Positions 36,599-49,476 are shown, counted from the stretch's first letter. The stretch is 64,000 nucleotides of DNA from Heterostelium multicystogenum (GCA_003667245.1 RCNN01000164.1:1-64000), one strand, 5' to 3'. Numbers and translations are program-made. Notes: generated by a model from the letters alone, not told the origin.

Positions 36599-38171
36599 AT
36601 GAGTGGTAGTGGTAGTAATAATAATAATAATCATTTACTTATCAATCTGCCACACATTGTATTAAGTAAAATAGTTTATTTCATCAATGATAATATCGAT
36701 AGGATATTCTTTAGTTTAGTGTGTAAACGATGGTTTAAAGAAAGAGATAAATATTTATCATTTAACTGTGATACACTCTATGTGAATGATGTTCTTTCTT
36801 CTACCTATATCCATCTTAGATCCTATAAATCTTTGCTTTTAAACTCTATAATGTCAAAGAATAGATTAACATTGTATATAGATAGTGAAAAAGGGGAATC
36901 ACGTGATTATACTTTACATCCAAGTAAATATAATGATATACCATTATTACTACTTTTTTAATAAACTAATCAGCTATTAATAGGTGGAACTATGGATGAA
37001 TTTTCAACAATGTTGCAAAGAACTTATAAAATTAAATTAATAGATAACATCTCAAAAGCAGGATATCTAAAACTATTCAATGCAATATCATCTAATATCA
37101 ACATCACCAAGTTAAAAAAAATGTCATACACTGGAGTATGAATTTCCTAGTCATCTGAAATCAATATCTTTCTCAGATGAATTCAATGGAGCTTTGATCA
37201 AAGAACACCTTCCACCAAATCTAGAACGACTACATTTTGGATATTATTTCAAACAAAATATTCAGCAGGGAATATTACCATGTTCCCTTAGAGTTTTGAA
37301 GCTCCACACCTCTTCAAGATTGGAAATCTTCCCTAGAGTATTACCACCAAATTTAGAGGTACTTTCAATTCGTGGAAAGACCACTCCAATCAAAGAAGGA
37401 GTTTTACCTCACACACTACATACCCTGAAAGGTGTACCTGTAATATGGCTTCAACATATTAATTTACTTCCAAATCTTAAGTGTCTATCAGTTGATGACC
37501 TTCATAATATGATTGATATCAATTGTAGCGAATTTCCCAATTCATTGGAAAGTTTGACTATTAAATCACCTTCTACATTGAATCATGCACTACCACCATC
37601 GATAAAGATATTGGACATTTCTATTTCATCCTATACTATCGATAAAATATTTCCTGATAGGTCCCAATATCATTTTGAATCATTGGCCCTTAATGCCTTT
37701 AAACAAGAATCACTAGAAGGATTGGATATCAAAAAGCTTAAACTCAGATGCAGTGGGTGGAATCCATCAGAATGGAGAGAAATCCCATTTGGTATTAAGT
37801 GTTTAAAACTTCATTCATTTATTAATCCGCCCAAAATTTTACCACATACAATCCCATCATCTGTAAAAATCCTTAAAGTGGATAATTTATTCTTATTTGA
37901 TAGACCAGGGCTCATGAACAATGTTGAAGAATTATTCATTAAGTATTTTACAAATAACTCAATCCCTAATGAAATCTTCCCAGAATCACTCAAGAGCATC
38001 TCACTTCCCGAGCATAAACTACTTCCAACTCCCATTATCAACAATATATACAGACTAGGTGGAGAAACTATCCGACGCCTTGACAATCAATATTTTATTA
38101 TATTTGGAATGGCAAACCATTTTAAAGCAACTCTTTGTCATCAAACAAAGCTCAGTCAGGCATGTCATTAA
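36599..38171 (+). CDS. F-box/FNIP-repeat protein, interrupted
   Basis: ATG 36599 opens an F-box-like N-terminus (INLPHIVLSKIVYFINDNID, SLVCKRWFKERD), paralogous to the minus-strand gene at 10936-12512. The frame meets a TAA-TAA pair at 36959-36964 and then, in the same frame, continues as plausible protein (GGTMDEFSTMLQRT). A second break is in the A8 run near 37110. From 37140 to the stop the FNIP solenoid is intact: LPPNLERLHFG, YFKQNIQQGILPCSL, GVLPHTLHTLKG. Overall length (~524 aa) matches the paralog. Two adjacent in-frame stops are harder to explain by one indel than elsewhere in this window, so true decay is possible here. Confidence 0.6.
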
Positions 38172-38189
38172 ATAAATAAAAATAACATT

Positions 38190-38911
38190 TTATGTATATC
38201 CTTTTATTAATAGAATCAATAAATAGTTTGTTGAGAATTTGAAAATGTATTTGGCAAATCGATTTTTTTGTACAGATAATTGTTGAATAGTTTCTTTTTG
38301 ATGTTCAACAACCATTTCCAACTCCAAATATTTTCTTTGAGAATTATACTTTTCAGTTTCATATTGTTCAATCTTACTTCTAAGGATGTCGATTTGATTT
38401 ATTAGTAATGTTCTTTCTGCAACTATAATATTTACATCTTAAGTACAAGTTAATTAATATCCATTATGATATTTAAATAAAAGAATATAGACTCTTACCT
38501 TTTTCTTGTAATTCCAATTTAACTCTATATTCTTCAATGTTTTTCTTCTCTTTTTTCAATTGGACCTCAAGGTCATTGATTGACGATTGCATTTTAGATT
38601 CATTTTCTTCTTTTTCTGATTTAAGAAGTTTAAACTTTTCTCTTTCTTGTTGAAGTTGGCATGAAATAGATTTATATTCTCTTCTGATGGCTTCAATTTG
38701 ATTTCCAAATTCTTCTAGGCTAATAGATAATATTTTTAATTTGATTCTTTATAACGTCATCCTCATCATAGAATTCTAAATCATTTTTGGTATTGTTCTG
38801 AGCAGAATTGGTTGATTCTTTTTCTGATGAACTATTAAGTTCATCATTATTACTTATTGGAGTTTTGTTTGGAGAATTTGATAGAAAACAATAGTATAAT
38901 AACTTAAACAT
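38190..38911 (-). CDS. Short coiled-coil protein
   Basis: Exons 38911-38499 and 38422-38190 join in phase, with one shift in the A5 run near 38735; about 215 aa. The N-terminus is weakly hydrophobic (FKLLYYCFLS), followed by a Ser/Asn/acidic linker. A long Lys/Glu/Gln coiled coil makes up most of the protein (IEAIRREYKSISCQLQQERE, KIEQYETEKYNSQRKYLELE). It is convergent with the FNIP gene, whose stop is 18 bases away. No family is recognised. Confidence 0.55.
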
Positions 38912-39214
38912 AATATTTATATATAAATGAATAGTTATTTAGAATTTATAATAGAATAATATGTAAATTAAAATACAATTCAATACAAAGGTGTATAAAT
39001 ATATTCTCTTTTATATATATATAACCCCATTACCAAACTAATCAATCTTTAAAAGTTGTAGTTTTATGTGTTGTGTTTAGAGTGTGTTGAAATTAAAATA
39101 AACTAAAAAAGTAAGAATGGGGTTGAATACCACTGTATTTCGATGTGAAAAAACGTATCATTTAAGAGATTGATTATAAGTATAATTATAAACAAACAGC
39201 AGTTTAAAGATATC
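38912..39214. other. Divergent promoter region
   Basis: About 300 bases with A+T-rich tracts (a TATATATATA run near 39016) between the coiled-coil gene and the GTPase gene. No coding sequence. Confidence 0.4.
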
Positions 39215-40672
39215 ATGAGTTATGAATTGGTAATTGGGTGTGTTGGTAAACCATCTGCAGGAAAGAGTTCATTTCTTAATGCTGCAACCGACTCTAATGC
39301 TAAAGTTGGTAGGTATCGTGAGAGTGCTAGGATCTTGCAAGCCACTCACTTGATGTTTATTAACGTTGTGCTATTCAGGTAATTACCCATTCACTACTAT
39401 AGAGCCCAACTATGGTGTTACATACTACCCCACTGAATGTCCATGCTTGAAATACGAAAAGACCAATCTATGCAAACCAAGATATGGTCGTTGTCAGAAT
39501 GGAACTCGTTATATACCGGTGAAGATGTTAGATGTCGCTGGTTTAGTGCCAGGTGCATCCGAGGGCAAAGGATTGGGTAACCAATTCCTTGATGATCTTA
39601 GACATGCTCATGTACTATTGCACGTTGTCGATGTTTCTGGTACAACTAATGAGAAGGGTGAAGAGACAACTGGATATGATCCAATCAACGATGTACAATG
39701 GTTGAAAGATGAAATCCACCAGTGGATCTTCAATAATCTTTGGAAACGATGGTCAAATATTGTTAGAAAGCAAAAAACAACAAGTATGATATACAACTGA
39801 ACGGATCTAGATAGATAGCAACAAATACTAAACTATTGTCAAATAGAATCACTGGCAGAAACAATTTTGCACAAGAAGCTCTCTGGTTATGGTACTAGAT
39901 TGAATGTGGTTAGAGAATCACTCGATAAGATGGGTCAGAAAGAACCTATTGCTTTGGATACATGGGATGATTCAACTGTACATTTATTGGTCGACATGTT
40001 CATGGAAGTTAGATTCCCAATGGTTTTGGTGTTAAATAAAGTGGATATGTCATCATCTGACAACAACATTAATAAGATATGCATGAAGTACCCAGACATG
40101 AAAATGATCCCAACAAAGTGCACTAGCAGAGATCTTCCTACGTAAGATGCGATCACAACAATATATAAACTACAGTGAAGGGCAAGATACTTTCCAGACA
40201 AGCGATGATGACCCTAAGCTGAAACCAATTGATGAAAAACTACGTGGACGACTTGACAAACTTCAAGACCTTGTTTTATTTAGATACGGATCGACTGGTG
40301 TACAAGAGACTATAAAGACTGCTGTGGAACTCAAGAAGTTCCTTCCAGTTTACCCTGTGAAAAACTTAAAGAGTTTATCATGTGATAAAGCAGGTGGAAG
40401 TGTTCTGCGTGACTGTATACTTGTTCCAAGAGGAACACAAGTCAGAGAGTTTGCAGGAATCTTGCACCCAGACCTAGAGAAACATTATTTATATGCTGAA
40501 GGTATCAGTGGTACAAGAGTAAGTAAAAAGACTACATTAAATGTTTAGACTTGATATTGAAAACTAATACTTTATATAGCTTGGAGAAACAGATGTTATC
40601 GATGAAACAAATAATATTATTAAATACACAAGTGCAATGATTGAAGGTGGTGATAATAGTAATAAAGATTAA
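39215..40672 (+). CDS. Ygr210-type Obg/YchF-superfamily GTPase
   Basis: Exons 39215-39308, 39379-39783, 39847-40518 and 40580-40672 join in phase. One extra A near 40118 breaks the frame; corrected length is 420 aa. Motifs: G1 [10 protein letters not shown]2 region [12 protein letters not shown], a Cys/Lys insert ([19 protein letters not shown]), G3 [21 protein letters not shown]4 NKVD, G5 SALAE, and a C-terminal TGS-like domain ending [19 protein letters not shown]. The NKxD G4 separates it from OLA1/YchF, which carry NMSE and prefer ATP. It matches the yeast Ygr210c branch, of unknown but probably ribosome-associated function. Confidence 0.85.
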
Positions 40673-40874
40673 TAATCATAAATAACAAAATAAGTTTGGT
40701 TGATTAAAAAATGATACAAAATTTATTAGAATGTTATATATATAAGTTAAAGGATACAATACTTTTTAAATATCTCCTTTTTGGATTAATAGTGAATGAA
40801 AGCTAAGCATATTTCTGCTTATTTGAAATACAAATTATGTTAATGGTTATAGATCAGGCCCTGTAGTTGATTGT

Positions 40875-42287
40875 TTAGATGTACTCAGTGACAGATCTTG
40901 GTGAACATAGTACTTTCTTTGGAGTTCTTTTAACAAGTGGAGTTGGTGACTTAAATACGCTATTGTTTGTAGATGTGTTGTTAATTGAAGTTGTTTTCTT
41001 TTTGGCGGAACAGGAGTCTGATTGGAAGAGTTGAAGTAAGAGGATGAGTTTCTTTTCTTTGGTGTCTGAACTGGTGATTTGATAGCTGATGGTTGGGATG
41101 AAGTCAATTGATCTTTCAATTTCTCTTGGGTGTCGAGCAACTGAAGGAAAGATTGGATCTTGTTCTTATATTGCTTCAACTCGTCGGTCTGTCCTGCGAA
41201 ACGACGTTGGAGATCGTTGAACTCAGCGCATTTCTTTCCAAACTCTTCTTGGTAATAAGCAACTAGAGTCTGGCAGTCTAAAAGCTCTTTCTTGTAGTCT
41301 TCAATTAAACGACGATCTTTCTCTTGTTCCTTACGGATTTCATAACAATATTCCTCAGCTTGGTGGATTTCATCTTCTAGAAGTTCGATTTTTTGGTCTT
41401 TCTTCTGGATATCCTCTTTATATTGTTCGATGTCGAGAAGTGAATAATCCTTAGTCTCGAGTCTCTCGTACAACTCTTCGACATGCTCTTCTCTCTCGTC
41501 AATCTCTCTTTGCATTTGTTGAACCTCCTTCTTGTGAACATCGTTCATTAACATCAATTCCTGCTTCAATGACTTGGAGGATAAAGTTTCTCTCTCTAAG
41601 CGCTTTTCCAATTCAGTAATCTTGGTACGATATACTTCGACTGTCTCACGAATAGATTCTACCTCTTTTGATACTTTGGCAGGTGATGGAGCAGCAACTG
41701 GAGCTTCAACAACAGATCTTGACTTGTTAACTGTTGGAGAAAGGGATTGAATTGGTGTCGAATCAGCTGAAGAAAATTCAACAGGTTGGACTTCCATTGG
41801 TACGATCTCCTTTGTTTCTTGTTGTACTTTGGCAGGTGAAGCTGCTTTTGGTTACAGTAGCAGTAGCAGTGGGAGTGGCAGTGGAGGCAACAGTGGATGC
41901 TCTCTTTTTCAAGAGTGCAAGTGAGTTGCTAGTTTGTGATGTTGACAAAATATTTGGCTTGCTGTTGACAGACTTGTTAAGATTCTCATAGTAGGAAGTG
42001 AGTGACTTAACCTCTTTTCCTTTGTTAGTTTGTGAATTTAAAGAGGACATTGCCTCCAAATCCTTGAAATAGACAGGTTGAGGAGCTGAATCCTTGCCAG
42101 TTGATTTTCTAATGGCAGTCGAACCAGCACTAATTTTCTTGACTGGACTCACTTTCTTTGGTACAACATTTGTTGTTGTCCTATTATATTATTTTTTGAT
42201 TTGTATTTAACTTAGTAGGTGCATTCTAATACAATAGAGTAGTATACATGATAACACATACTTTGTTTCTACTTTTGCTAATCTCAT
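40875..42287 (-). CDS. Coiled-coil protein with SP/TP-rich flanks
   Basis: A 26-nt first exon (42287-42262) joins in phase to 42180-40875. Shifts near 41840 and 40997 are needed; the second replaces an unlikely tail with a Lys/Pro one (FKSPTPLVKRTPKK) ending at TAA 40875. About 443 aa. The N-terminal third is basic and Ser/Thr-rich with Ser-Pro sites and a short Ala/Thr repeat. The middle is a long coiled coil (RETVEVYRTKITELEKRLER through LLDTQEKLKDQL). The C-terminus again carries CDK-type SP/TP motifs. It could be a cytoskeletal or spindle protein; no domain proves this. Confidence 0.6.
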
Positions 42288-42587
42288 TTTATTTTTACTG
42301 CTCAATAAGTATCTATCCTCAAACTAATTATTATTACTTTATTTATTATTCTTGTACTAGAAATATCAATATTAATATTATTAAAATGTGGAGACTATTA
42401 CAACATTGATGAAATCCTCTTTTCTATTTTAGTTGTTGGCGGTCTTTTTTTTAACGGATAAATTTTATATTTTGAATTTGAAAATTTGATTTTCATTGTG
42501 ATTAATTATGGTGGTTGAATTTCAAGCCCGATATTGAAATTCAGATGGTGTATCAGTGGGTGAATTCCAATTAAAATAATTGTTTAT

Positions 42588-43199
42588 TTAGCATGTATCG
42601 GAATAGTTTAATTGATCTCCTGAAGTACATGAGATGAAAGTGGATGTAGTGATGCAATTTCCCATGGTACACACTGTCTGGATTGGATCACCATTATCAC
42701 AGTAGAATTGGTAGGTTTGCAATGTGTTCGAGTACTGAGTTCCATTGGTATAATAAAAATACATTAAATAGGTTCCTTGGCATTCGGTATCTGATTTTGA
42801 GAAAATAGTCTGTCGGAATCCGTATTGCGGAATGTAACCGGGATTTACGACAACGGATGGAACTGCATAGTCATTGACATTGTAATAGTATCCAAAGTTG
42901 GCCCAAGATACTGAGTAGCATCCTCCCATGCTAAATGATCTTTCACTAGATGGAGATCCTGGTCCACAATTGTAATTGTTGTTCCACGATAAGAAAGTAG
43001 CAGTTTTGTTTCCATCAAAGTACTTGATAAGATAACTGTTATCTCTGAAGGTGACGCACTCACCGACGATCCAACTGTATCCAGTTCCAGTAGAACTACC
43101 TCCACATCCTGGTGCGAAAGGCTCAAAGTTTATATATGTTTGGGCATTAACCAATGATAAAATAAGTAACGCAAGTACAGGTACTCTAATAGTATTCAT
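42588..43199 (-). CDS. Small secreted Cys-rich protein, unknown family
   Basis: A complete single-exon ORF of 203 aa without frameshift. ATG 43199 begins a signal peptide (MNTIRVPVLALLILSLVNAQ). The mature chain is rich in Tyr, Asn, Gly and Cys (APGCGGSSTGTGYSW, TECQGTYLMYFYYTNGT, CTMGNCITTSTFISC), with several sequons. Length and Cys density resemble dictyostelid secreted families of uncertain function. It is probably extracellular and disulfide-bonded. Confidence 0.75.
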   Translation of the reverse strand: MNTIRVPVLALLILSLVNAQTYINFEPFAPGCGGSSTGTGYSWIVGECVTFRDNSYLIKYFDGNKTATFLSWNNNYNCGPGSPSSERSFSMGGCYSVSWANFGYYYNVNDYAVPSVVVNPGYIPQYGFRQTIFSKSDTECQGTYLMYFYYTNGTQYSNTLQTYQFYCDNGDPIQTVCTMGNCITTSTFISCTSGDQLNYSDTC

Positions 43200-43633
43200 T
43201 ATATATCTCTTTCACAATCCAAAAGAAAGTGTAAAATAAAATTTCATTCAAGATTTATGCATCTAGGCGAGGATGAATGTAAAAAAGCAGATATTTTCAT
43301 ATAATCTTCATTTGCTTTACAAATTTATTTAAAAAATTAAAGTTTCTATTTAACTCGTCATATCTGATAGATATTTCTAAAATAATCTAACAAATGTATA
43401 ATAGATTCTTAATCTACTAAGAATATCTTTATTATCATAACTGATAATTGTATCTTGTTGATAGTGTTTAAAATTAACTTATTATGAGCGAATGTGTGTG
43501 AGGTTTTTTTTTTCTTTATTTGTTGTTGTTTTAGAAAGTATAGTTGATTTCCAAAAATGCATAGATATGCAAAATTATCCAAATTTGCACAATTATCACT
43601 TTAACACTTTTTGTTTGTTATAGTGCATGAGGC
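43200..43633. other. Divergent intergenic region
   Basis: About 430 bases, A+T-rich, no coding evidence; the likely shared promoter space of the secreted gene and the SNM1-like gene. Confidence 0.4.
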
Positions 43634-46232
43634 ATGGTCAACAATAAAATAAAGCATTGTTTTGAAGATGACGATGATGATATCGACATCTATACATTGT
43701 CGGAACCAAAAGATATAGATTTACATCCTGTTCCAACAACAACAACAATAACAACTACGGCAACTAAAAACGACAATCCCTTCGAAGAATTGGATGAGAA
43801 AGATTATGATTACGATCATTTCAATGATGGAAATTTAAGTGATGACGATAGACATAGAAGTCCGGTGCTAGATGATAGTGAACTTGTTTTTAGTTGAAGA
43901 TGCTCTTGATAGTCAATCTCAGTCATTGGCATTTACTGAAGATGTAAATGACTTTGAGTTTGATTTCTCTGTTGATACCGATATACCAACTACAAGCACA
44001 GCATCTACGCCAACCGATTCCAAAGAAAGCCACAACAAGCAGAGAACCATTGTCTAGTCGAAAACGATCAAATTCAAACTAAACAAACAGATAATACTAC
44101 TTCAACTACAAAGAGCAAAGCTAAAGCTAAACACCTCCTAAACCAACGAAACCTCCAAAACCAAAGAGAATAACTCCTAGTTTCAAAATTGTCAAAGGAA
44201 ACAAACTTCTTGGTAGATGGTAAGTGGACTATCCTTATCCTAAGATAGACATACTAAAGCTATTCCATTTTCTATCAAAGGATTTCAATACAAATCAGAA
44301 GATTACCAACACTATTTTTTAAGTCATTTTCACTCCGATCATTATACTGGAATAACAAAGACATGGAGTTTTGGTCCGATCTACTGCTCAGTTGAGACAG
44401 GCAAACTTGTATATACAAAGCTGGGTGTAGCTTGCGAATTTATCAAATCCATGCCATGTAAGTAGGCAGTTCATTATTTATCGGTGGATGATTATTAATT
44501 ATTATCAGGGAACAAGTTTATAAAAGATCGAAAATGTAGGGTGTGGCAATTTTGGATGCCAATCATTGTCCAGGAGCTGCCATGTTCCTTTTTTGTATAG
44601 ATGGCGAGTATACATTGCACACTGGTGACTTCCGATATAACACGAGGATGGCGGACTATCCTTTGCTTCGTGATATTAAAATAACAAGATTGTACTTGGA
44701 TAAATACTTTCTGTAATCCTCAATATGTCTTTCCACCACAACAACAGATTATAAGAGAGGTAGCTGATATTGTCTCTCGTGAGAACGACGGGCGCACTCT
44801 CTTTCTCTTTGGCACATATGTAATTGGCAAAGAGAAGATCCTTCTCGAGGTAGCTCGACAACAACACAAGAGGATCCATGTCAGTAAGGAGAAGCATCAG
44901 ATACTTAGTTGTTTTAGATCTTGATGTTGACAAATTATTCACTCTGGACGAAGATGAAACATGTTTTAAAGCGATTTCAATGACATTCATAAGATTGGAT
45001 CTAATGAATGAGATGGTATTGAAATCGAAAGGTAGATACAACAGGGTAATTGGATTTTGTCCGACTGGTTGGTCACAAGCAAAAAAATCGATAAAAAGAT
45101 GGGCAAGCGCAACCATCTACATGGTTGCATATTCGGAACATAGTAGCTTTAGCGAAACTTTACCAATGTATTGACCAATTTAGACCGGATGAGATCGTAC
45201 CTACTGTAGACTGCGATACAGAATACAAAGTTAAGGTAAAGGAGCGAATATTGTGATGATTTTACAAACAAACTAATAGATAGCCAACTACTTAGAATAT
45301 TTTTAAGCCATTTCGATGAAATCTATGGAAAAAAGAAGCAATTGTCAATATCATCCTTCTTTAATAGATCATCAACGGAGAGTAGCTTTGGAAAGAAGAC
45401 AAATGGAGAAGGTCAATCAACAACATCAGCTATTCTATCTTGGTTTGGAATGGGTTCATCATCTGCTTCGTCAACCAAGGTCAAAGTTAAACAAGAACAG
45501 ATTCAATCCGATGATATTTTTAATTATGAACCTGATACAGAACCACCAACTCTGGATAGTAGAAGTGGCAACAAACAAATGAATGAAGATGAAATGATAT
45601 CTAATCAACTAGTAATATATAATGATATCAAAACATCATCACCAATCACAACAAAAAAAGAACCTAAAACAAGTTCTATCCCGCCATCACAACCTAAGAT
45701 AGAAATACCTTCTAAGGTAGATGATGATTTCATCTTTGATATGGATGATCCTGTATTTATAAGTCAACAACGCTGGATTGAGAAACAAATTATGTCAAGT
45801 AGTAGTTTAAGTAATTCTACGAGCAACCCAGATATAAGTATGTACAATACAAATTTTATGATATCTAAGAATTTCATTCTAACTATTTGTTTGATCATTA
45901 TTATAATTATAATTTGACATTAGAATCATCAAATAAGAAGAATAAAACATCTCCAAACACTCAAAAGTCTACTGGTCGACAAAAGAAAAAAAATCTGCAA
46001 CAGCCATAACAACAACAACCTCAACAGTATCTGATAAACTTCCAAACATATCTTCCGGCATCATCCACTTCGACTTCTACTGCATTAATTACCATTAACG
46101 ATAATAAATAACAACAATAATAACAATAATAATAATAGTGATAATAATAGTAATAATAATAGGCCATTAACACAGTCGATTATAAACAAACTTCTTCCAG
46201 AGATGTACGAATACATTTTTTCCAAAAGCTAA
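43634..46232 (+). CDS. SNM1/Pso2-type DNA crosslink repair nuclease (DCLRE1A-like), frameshifted
   Basis: The N-terminus is acidic and Thr/Ser-rich, then Lys/Pro-rich up to the nuclease. Exons of about 43634-44219, 44509-45235 and so on are interrupted by introns at 44220-44280, 44458-44508, 45236-45279 and 45838-45923. Metallo-beta-lactamase/beta-CASP motifs are clear: [13 protein letters not shown] (HxHxDH), [42 protein letters not shown]. Catalytic His/Asp residues are retained. SNM1A/Pso2 is a 5' exonuclease that clears interstrand crosslinks. A post-nuclease tail holds QLSISSFF, a PCNA-binding PIP-box match, then Lys/Ser-rich and Asn-rich sequence ending [12 protein letters not shown]. 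Roughly eight or more single-base shifts (for example GG near 44213 and AAA near 44700) break the frame. Confidence 0.8.
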
Positions 46233-46913
46233 TAAATAATAAACATGCACGAGTTTGATTTTGCATGTCCAATCGCATTATACTACATTTGTATTATTAT
46301 TGCTTACAACAATGAATCCACTATCAGTGATAAATTAATAATACTGTATTATGTATAGTATACAAAAACATATATAAAGATATTTGATCAATATTCACTA
46401 CAAAAAATAATAAACTTTAGAATCATAAGGAAGTTTTGTTGTCACACACCAAAATATGTAAATCGATGATTCGAATGTGCATTTAAAATATAAACATATA
46501 TATTATCTGATCATGTAAATTAATAATACAATGCATTCAGATATATATATATTTCATTATCTTAATTTAAATATCTAGGGGGGAATTTTTCTTAAATTGG
46601 ATAGGGTATTATTAATTTATTCTTTATGGGGATAGAAAATGGAAGATGTTAGCTTTTATTGGTATGCTAATGTCGGTGTTCCTTCTGTTTATACTTAGTT
46701 ATTCCATCTTTAAAGACTATTGTTATCTTGTACGATCGTATCTTAAATAAAAAAGAGGATGGTGATATTGGACGACTTACATCGTCGTAAGTTTGGCAGA
46801 ATTACAGATATTCTCGTTGCAATGTATAATTCCAACTATAAATAGTTCAATTGTTGGACATTTCAAATCAGTTGAATAACACCAACAATTGTAACAACAA
46901 CTCTTATATCATT
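46233..46913. other. Intergenic region
   Basis: About 680 bases with no coding evidence. It holds a (TA)n run near 46541-46551 and the TATA element of the next gene. Confidence 0.4.
46837..46845 (+). promoter_or_regulatory. TATA-box candidate for the secreted gene at 46914
   Basis: TATAAATAG lies about 70 bases upstream of the ATG at 46914. Confidence 0.4.
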
Positions 46914-47884
46914 ATGAAATTATTAATATTACTTATTTTGTACTATTGCCTTTGCTCAGCTTTCGACTGCATTCAGATGTGCAGACGGAGTTGAACAATC
47001 TATATTCCGTGACTCTCTCTGCCCTACAACTAGAGATTGGTCGTGGGCAGGATCGAGATTGTTCAATTGCACAAAACCAGTGCAACTCTGGAACTCACTC
47101 ATTTCATTTGTTCAAGAAACTATGAAGGTTTATATTTCAATCTACAAAGTCCAATCGATCCATCAAGAGTAAAATATACTTGCCTCTCTCTTAACAACTA
47201 ATCAAATATTAACTAACACTCGATTTTTTCAATAGCACTCAATGATTAGCCTATGGTTCATGGTGGGAGGTATTGGTAATCAAAAGATCTATATTCGTTT
47301 GACATCCAATAAGGTTGCAGTTACTAGAGACTTCTATTTGTGGGGACCACAATCGATTATGGTTAACTGTACTGATATTCCAGCCTCAGGTTGGGCTCAA
47401 GCTGTTGTTAACCTTGACCTAAATGGAGCCAGGATTCTATGACGGTCTTCAAATTTTGACTCATGGTCAAGACTTGCAAGGAAGAGTTTATATTGATGAT
47501 GTTGAAGTCATCAAGCGTTGTCCAAGTGATCCATTCAAAAAGACTTTGCCAACATCAGTTTGTGGTGCTGCAGACTGTATTTCAGTCAAGGTCGTTGAAA
47601 ACATCAACACGTTGGGTACAAAATGGTGTTGAGTACCAACAATATGCAGTCACCTTTAAGAACACATCTGGAAAGACCTTCAAGAAGGTTGAGTTTTGAA
47701 AAAGGTTCACTTTTTGCCACGTGATAAGAAAGATATCTGGGGCTGCCAAGAGAATCCAGGTGACAGATGGACATTGCCATCAAACATGAAGGATTTCCCA
47801 AAGGGTTCTGAATTTACTATTGGTTGTGTCAGTCAAAGAGGTCCTGTCAACTTCAAGGTTGTCTATGTTGAAGTTGCCAAATAA
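46914..47884 (+). CDS. Secreted putative carbohydrate-binding protein (CBM49-like C-terminus), frameshifted
   Basis: A signal peptide starts at ATG 46914. Exons 46914-47168 and 47236-47884 are separated by a GTAAAA/ATAG intron. Shifts near 46950, 47105, 47425, 47625 and 47700 are needed; corrected length is about 300 aa. The N-terminal part (CADGVEQSIFRDSLCP, FNLQSPIDPS, ISLWFMVGGIGNQKIYIRL, GRVYIDDVEVIKRC) looks like a beta-jelly-roll with an exposed ligand face. The C-terminal ~95 residues (CISVKVVENINT, EYQQYAVTFKNTSGKTFKKV, FTIGCVSQRGPVNFKV) resemble CBM49-type cellulose-binding domains. The likely role is an extracellular matrix or sheath protein. Domain assignment is by pattern only. 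Confidence 0.55.
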
Positions 47885-48017
47885 ATTCTAAAATAAAATA
47901 ACACTCACACTTTATTAATATTCTTGCTTTTTTTTTATCTTTTTGGAATGGACGATGGTATCAATAAAACGAAACATTCTGAAAGATTGACCCTTCTTCA
48001 ATCTACTCACACAAAAG

Positions 48018-49370
48018 ATGAATGGAGACACAGATAAGATTTTAAATGTTCCATTATCATGGGATGATGAAGAAAATGAAGACAGATCAATAGCTATATA
48101 GATGAATCAATGGATCTATTGATAAGTCGAGCAAATCTATTAAAGATCCAAGAAGAAAAGAAGATACAAAGATTAAGTAGCAGTAACAGTAACAGCCAAC
48201 CATCACTTGCAATTCAACAACAAATAGAGGAAATACAAGAAGAAGAGCCAATTATTTTGGTTAACTTTACAAAGTTTACAAGTGGTCATGTCTATTGGAA
48301 TAATGAGGAGAACAAGCTGAGTGGTGAACGTCTATTCGATGTTCTGCTCAAAAAGATAAATGAATCGAATGACTCTTTTACAAAAGTAACAGAGGATCTA
48401 TGGCAACGTGGGTTAGCTTTTCATTCAACAAATAAACAGTGGCGTGAAGATATCAGGAGACTCGAACAGCAGACAAATGGTGATTTCTTCTCGATGCTTA
48501 CTTATCCTATGGTGGTTGGTGATTTTTTGGTGAGTGAAATGTGGCGAAAGATCAAAGAGAGAACAGAGTGGAAGAGTGTAGATATTATCAAGTGCGTCTA
48601 TCTTGCAAAGTGCAACAAGTCAATCAGCTATAAACACCAGATGGCATTGGCACTCGAGTTTATGGCAATGGAGCAACAGATACTTGGTCCCACTGCTAAG
48701 TTACTCCTACAGGAGGAAGATATCGAAGCCCAAGAGGAAATCAAACGATACGAAAGAGCACTCTACAAAAAACACGAAAAAGAAATCACCAAAAAGAATA
48801 ATAGACAAGCTGCAACAATCTATAAACAACTCTGAAGGAATAGATTTAAATGATAAAAGAATTTTCGATGACAACCAACAACCCCCAATAGATGAGCCAG
48901 AACATAACAACGAAGATTATGATGATGATGAAGATTATGAAAATGGAGATGAAGAGCTTGATGACCAATCAAATGACTTACCAGAAGAGATTGAAGAGGA
49001 CCAAGAAGAAGACCAAGACGAAAGTGAAGAGTATATTGACGAAGCAGATAACGAAGAGGAAAATGATATCAAAGATAAGAAACGACAGCAGCAACAACAG
49101 GATGAAATAGACGAAGAAAGTGAGGATGATGAAGAAAAAGCAAAGAGAGATATTGAAAAGATGAACCAGGAAATTGATTTACTACCACCTAAACCAAGAC
49201 TGAATATTTTAGATCAAGTGATGGCAATGGTATTCAGTTCACTTACAATTACAACCGATGAAGAATCACATTATAAATCACTCGCTAGAATCCAACAATC
49301 AGTCAAAGAGACATGGGTAGAAGAATTTGGTTGTCTTCCACCAACATGTATATGGAGAGAAGAGCTATGA
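48018..49370 (+). CDS. Acidic protein of unknown function
   Basis: The main open frame from 48110 extends upstream to an ATG at 48018 after one shift near 48100; a second shift near 48830 joins an acidic C-terminal half. An even earlier ATG at 47949 is possible, so the start is uncertain. The N-terminal half is helical and charged (DLWQRGLAFHSTNKQWREDI, then FFSMLTYPMVVGDFLVSEMW). The middle is a long Asp/Glu/Gln tract. The C-terminus regains order (LNILDQVMAMVFSSLTITTD, ETWVEEFGCLPP). About 450 aa. No family is recognised; an acidic nuclear protein is one guess. Confidence 0.5.
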
Positions 49371-49476
49371 TCGATATCCTTCATCAATATAAATAAATAT
49401 ATTGTTTTGAAATATTATCAAATGTCATAATTTATTGTATATAATAAAATCCGAACGATTTAATTAACTATTTACG

